DNA from: UBA3774 sp045600025
Lineage (GTDB): Bacteria > Bacillota > Clostridia > Lachnospirales > Lachnospiraceae
Direction: 5' to 3'
Length of the DNA: 51,768 bases
Assembly (NCBI GenBank): GCA_045600025.1
Contig: JAZRXC010000025.1
Coordinates: forward strand, 1-51,768
The notes under the pieces are model-generated. The model was given only the letters and a program-made list of their open reading frames with translations. It was not told the DNA's origin and did not search any database. The stretch's first letter is position 1. The number at the start of each line of letters is the position of its first letter. Shown here one piece after another: positions 51,005 through 51,768 of this stretch. The position numbers and the translations under genes are program-made.

Positions 51005-51424
51005 ATGATTCAGATTATTGCCGGAGAAAAAGGAAAAGGCAAGACTACACATTTACTTGAGAAGGCAAATGCAGCTGCAAAAGAAGCCAACGGTTCTGTT
51101 GTATTCATCGACAAGAGCACCAAGCACATGTATGAATTAGACAGAAAGATTCGTCTCATAAACCTGTTTGATTACCCGATTCATTCATATGCAGGTTTTG
51201 TTGGTTTTCTGTGCGGTATCATTTCTCAGGATCATGACATAGAGCAGGTATATCTTGACAGCTTCTTAAAGCTTGCACATCTGTCAGCAGAAGAGATAGA
51301 GGCAGCTATCGATGAGCTTTGCAAGCTTGGAGATAAATTCGGTGTTACATTTATTATGAGTATCTCCGCTTCAAAAGAAGCCCTGCCCAAGAATGCTCAG
51401 GATGCTACTATAATATCACTGTAA
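51005..51424 (+). CDS. Small P-loop ATPase-like protein of unknown function
   Basis: The 139-residue cytosolic protein begins MIQIIAGEKGKGKTTHLLEK, a clear Walker A, and has a Walker B-like VYLDSFLKL near residue 86. There is no helicase, AAA sensor or kinase lid motif that I recognise, and the protein ends in a short beta strand (ATIISL). It is monocistronic, with its own consensus promoter, a strong AAGGAGG site and a terminator, which suggests steady high expression. I do not assign a function; it may be a nucleotide-dependent regulator. Confidence 0.8.
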   Translation: MIQIIAGEKGKGKTTHLLEKANAAAKEANGSVVFIDKSTKHMYELDRKIRLINLFDYPIHSYAGFVGFLCGIISQDHDIEQVYLDSFLKLAHLSAEEIEAAIDELCKLGDKFGVTFIMSISASKEALPKNAQDATIISL

Positions 51425-51438
51425 GATTATTACACATT

Positions 51439-51465
51439 AAAAAGGAGCCTTAAGGCTCCTTTTTT
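51439..51465 (+). terminator. Rho-independent terminator after the P-loop gene
   Basis: AAAAAGGAGCC (51439-51449) and GGCTCC (51454-51459) followed by a T run (51460-51465) form a strong terminator between the convergent P-loop and lexA genes. On the reverse strand the leading A run also gives a T tract, so it can serve lexA. Confidence 0.92.
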
Positions 51466-51478
51466 GTGTTGCAAATGA

Positions 51479-51768
51479 TTAATGAATATTGAAGCGAACA
51501 AGTCCTACAACCGATCCAAGTACATCGCAATGATCAACAATAATTGGATCAAGAGAAGAGTTCTCCGGCTGAAGTCTGTAATGGTCTTCTTCTTTATAAA
51601 AGCGCTTAACAGTTGCGCTATCGTCAACAAGAGCAACGACTACTTCACCATTTCTTGCGGTATTGGTCTGACGGCAGATAACTTTATCTCCATCATATAT
51701 ACCCATATCAATCATGCTGTCGCCATGTACGTTGAGCATAAATACATCAGCCCCGCCTGTAGAAGGCA
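51479..51768 (-). CDS. lexA: LexA repressor, C-terminal part
   Basis: The reverse-strand frame stays open to the window edge (PSTGGADVFMLNVHGDSM), so the gene's 5' half with the helix-turn-helix and the Ala-Gly cleavage site lies outside. The visible part is the S24 peptidase domain: catalytic Ser in GDSMID and catalytic Lys in ALVDDSATVKRF, then the usual PENSSLDPIIVD and ending GSVVGLVRFNIH. LexA represses the SOS regulon and self-cleaves with RecA filaments. Confidence 0.94.
   Translation of the reverse strand, partial: PSTGGADVFMLNVHGDSMIDMGIYDGDKVICRQTNTARNGEVVVALVDDSATVKRFYKEEDHYRLQPENSSLDPIIVDHCDVLGSVVGLVRFNIH

Overview
The window is a continuous stretch of a low-to-medium-GC Firmicutes chromosome. 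The gene order is clostridial (fmt-rsmB-rlmN-prpC-prkC-rpe, ylxM-ffh-rpsP-khpA-rimM-trmD, addB-addA, nrdR, prfC, efp). SigA-type promoters, strong AGGAGG ribosome binding sites and a DUF5721-like gene point to class Clostridia, probably the Lachnospiraceae/Lachnospirales; this placement is inference from content, not from a search. Almost all of the DNA is coding. I see no transposase, integrase, prophage or CRISPR array.

Layout. 1-4616: the end of potA, then potBCD (spermidine/putrescine uptake) and a phospholipase-D-fold membrane protein whose two HKD motifs are both damaged. 4613-7277: a D-Ala-D-Ala carboxypeptidase, tRNA-Thr(CGU) and a trigger-factor-like lipoprotein foldase. 7411-13292: a heterodimeric ABC exporter, a two-subunit ChrA-type transporter, mnmA, and a tRNA-Ser(CGA) whose first base is the last base of the mnmA stop codon. 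13396-17811: a two-component system, a DUF5721-like gene that looks leaderless, queH and ackA. 17908-29731: a long, tightly overlapped operon for initiator-tRNA formylation, rRNA methylation, PASTA kinase/phosphatase signalling, rpe, a HAD phosphatase, a parvulin-like lipoprotein, ung, a UppP-amidase fusion and an AI-2E family permease.

29846-33406 is a three-gene metabolic module: a TIM-barrel isomerase, a CoA-acylating aldehyde dehydrogenase and an HMG-CoA-lyase-like enzyme. Its codon use looks like that of ackA and rpsP, which suggests high expression; I do not recognise the pathway. 33541-38547 holds coaX (reverse strand), prfC, nrdR, efp and an M18 aminopeptidase. 38558-40605 is a pair of G3E/CobW-type GTPases, one with a long His/Cys/Asp-rich metal-binding insert. 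40615-47191 is addB-addA. 47192-47448 is a GC-rich non-coding segment with several inverted repeats, unlike its surroundings. The window ends with the SRP/ribosome maturation operon (ylxM-ffh-rpsP-khpA-rimM-trmD), a small P-loop protein of unknown function, and the C-terminal part of lexA on the reverse strand.

The best candidates for something undescribed are the UppP-amidase fusion, the GC-rich structured element upstream of ylxM-ffh, the highly expressed acyl-CoA module, the degenerate PLD protein and the divergent second G3E GTPase. None of these has been checked against a database here.
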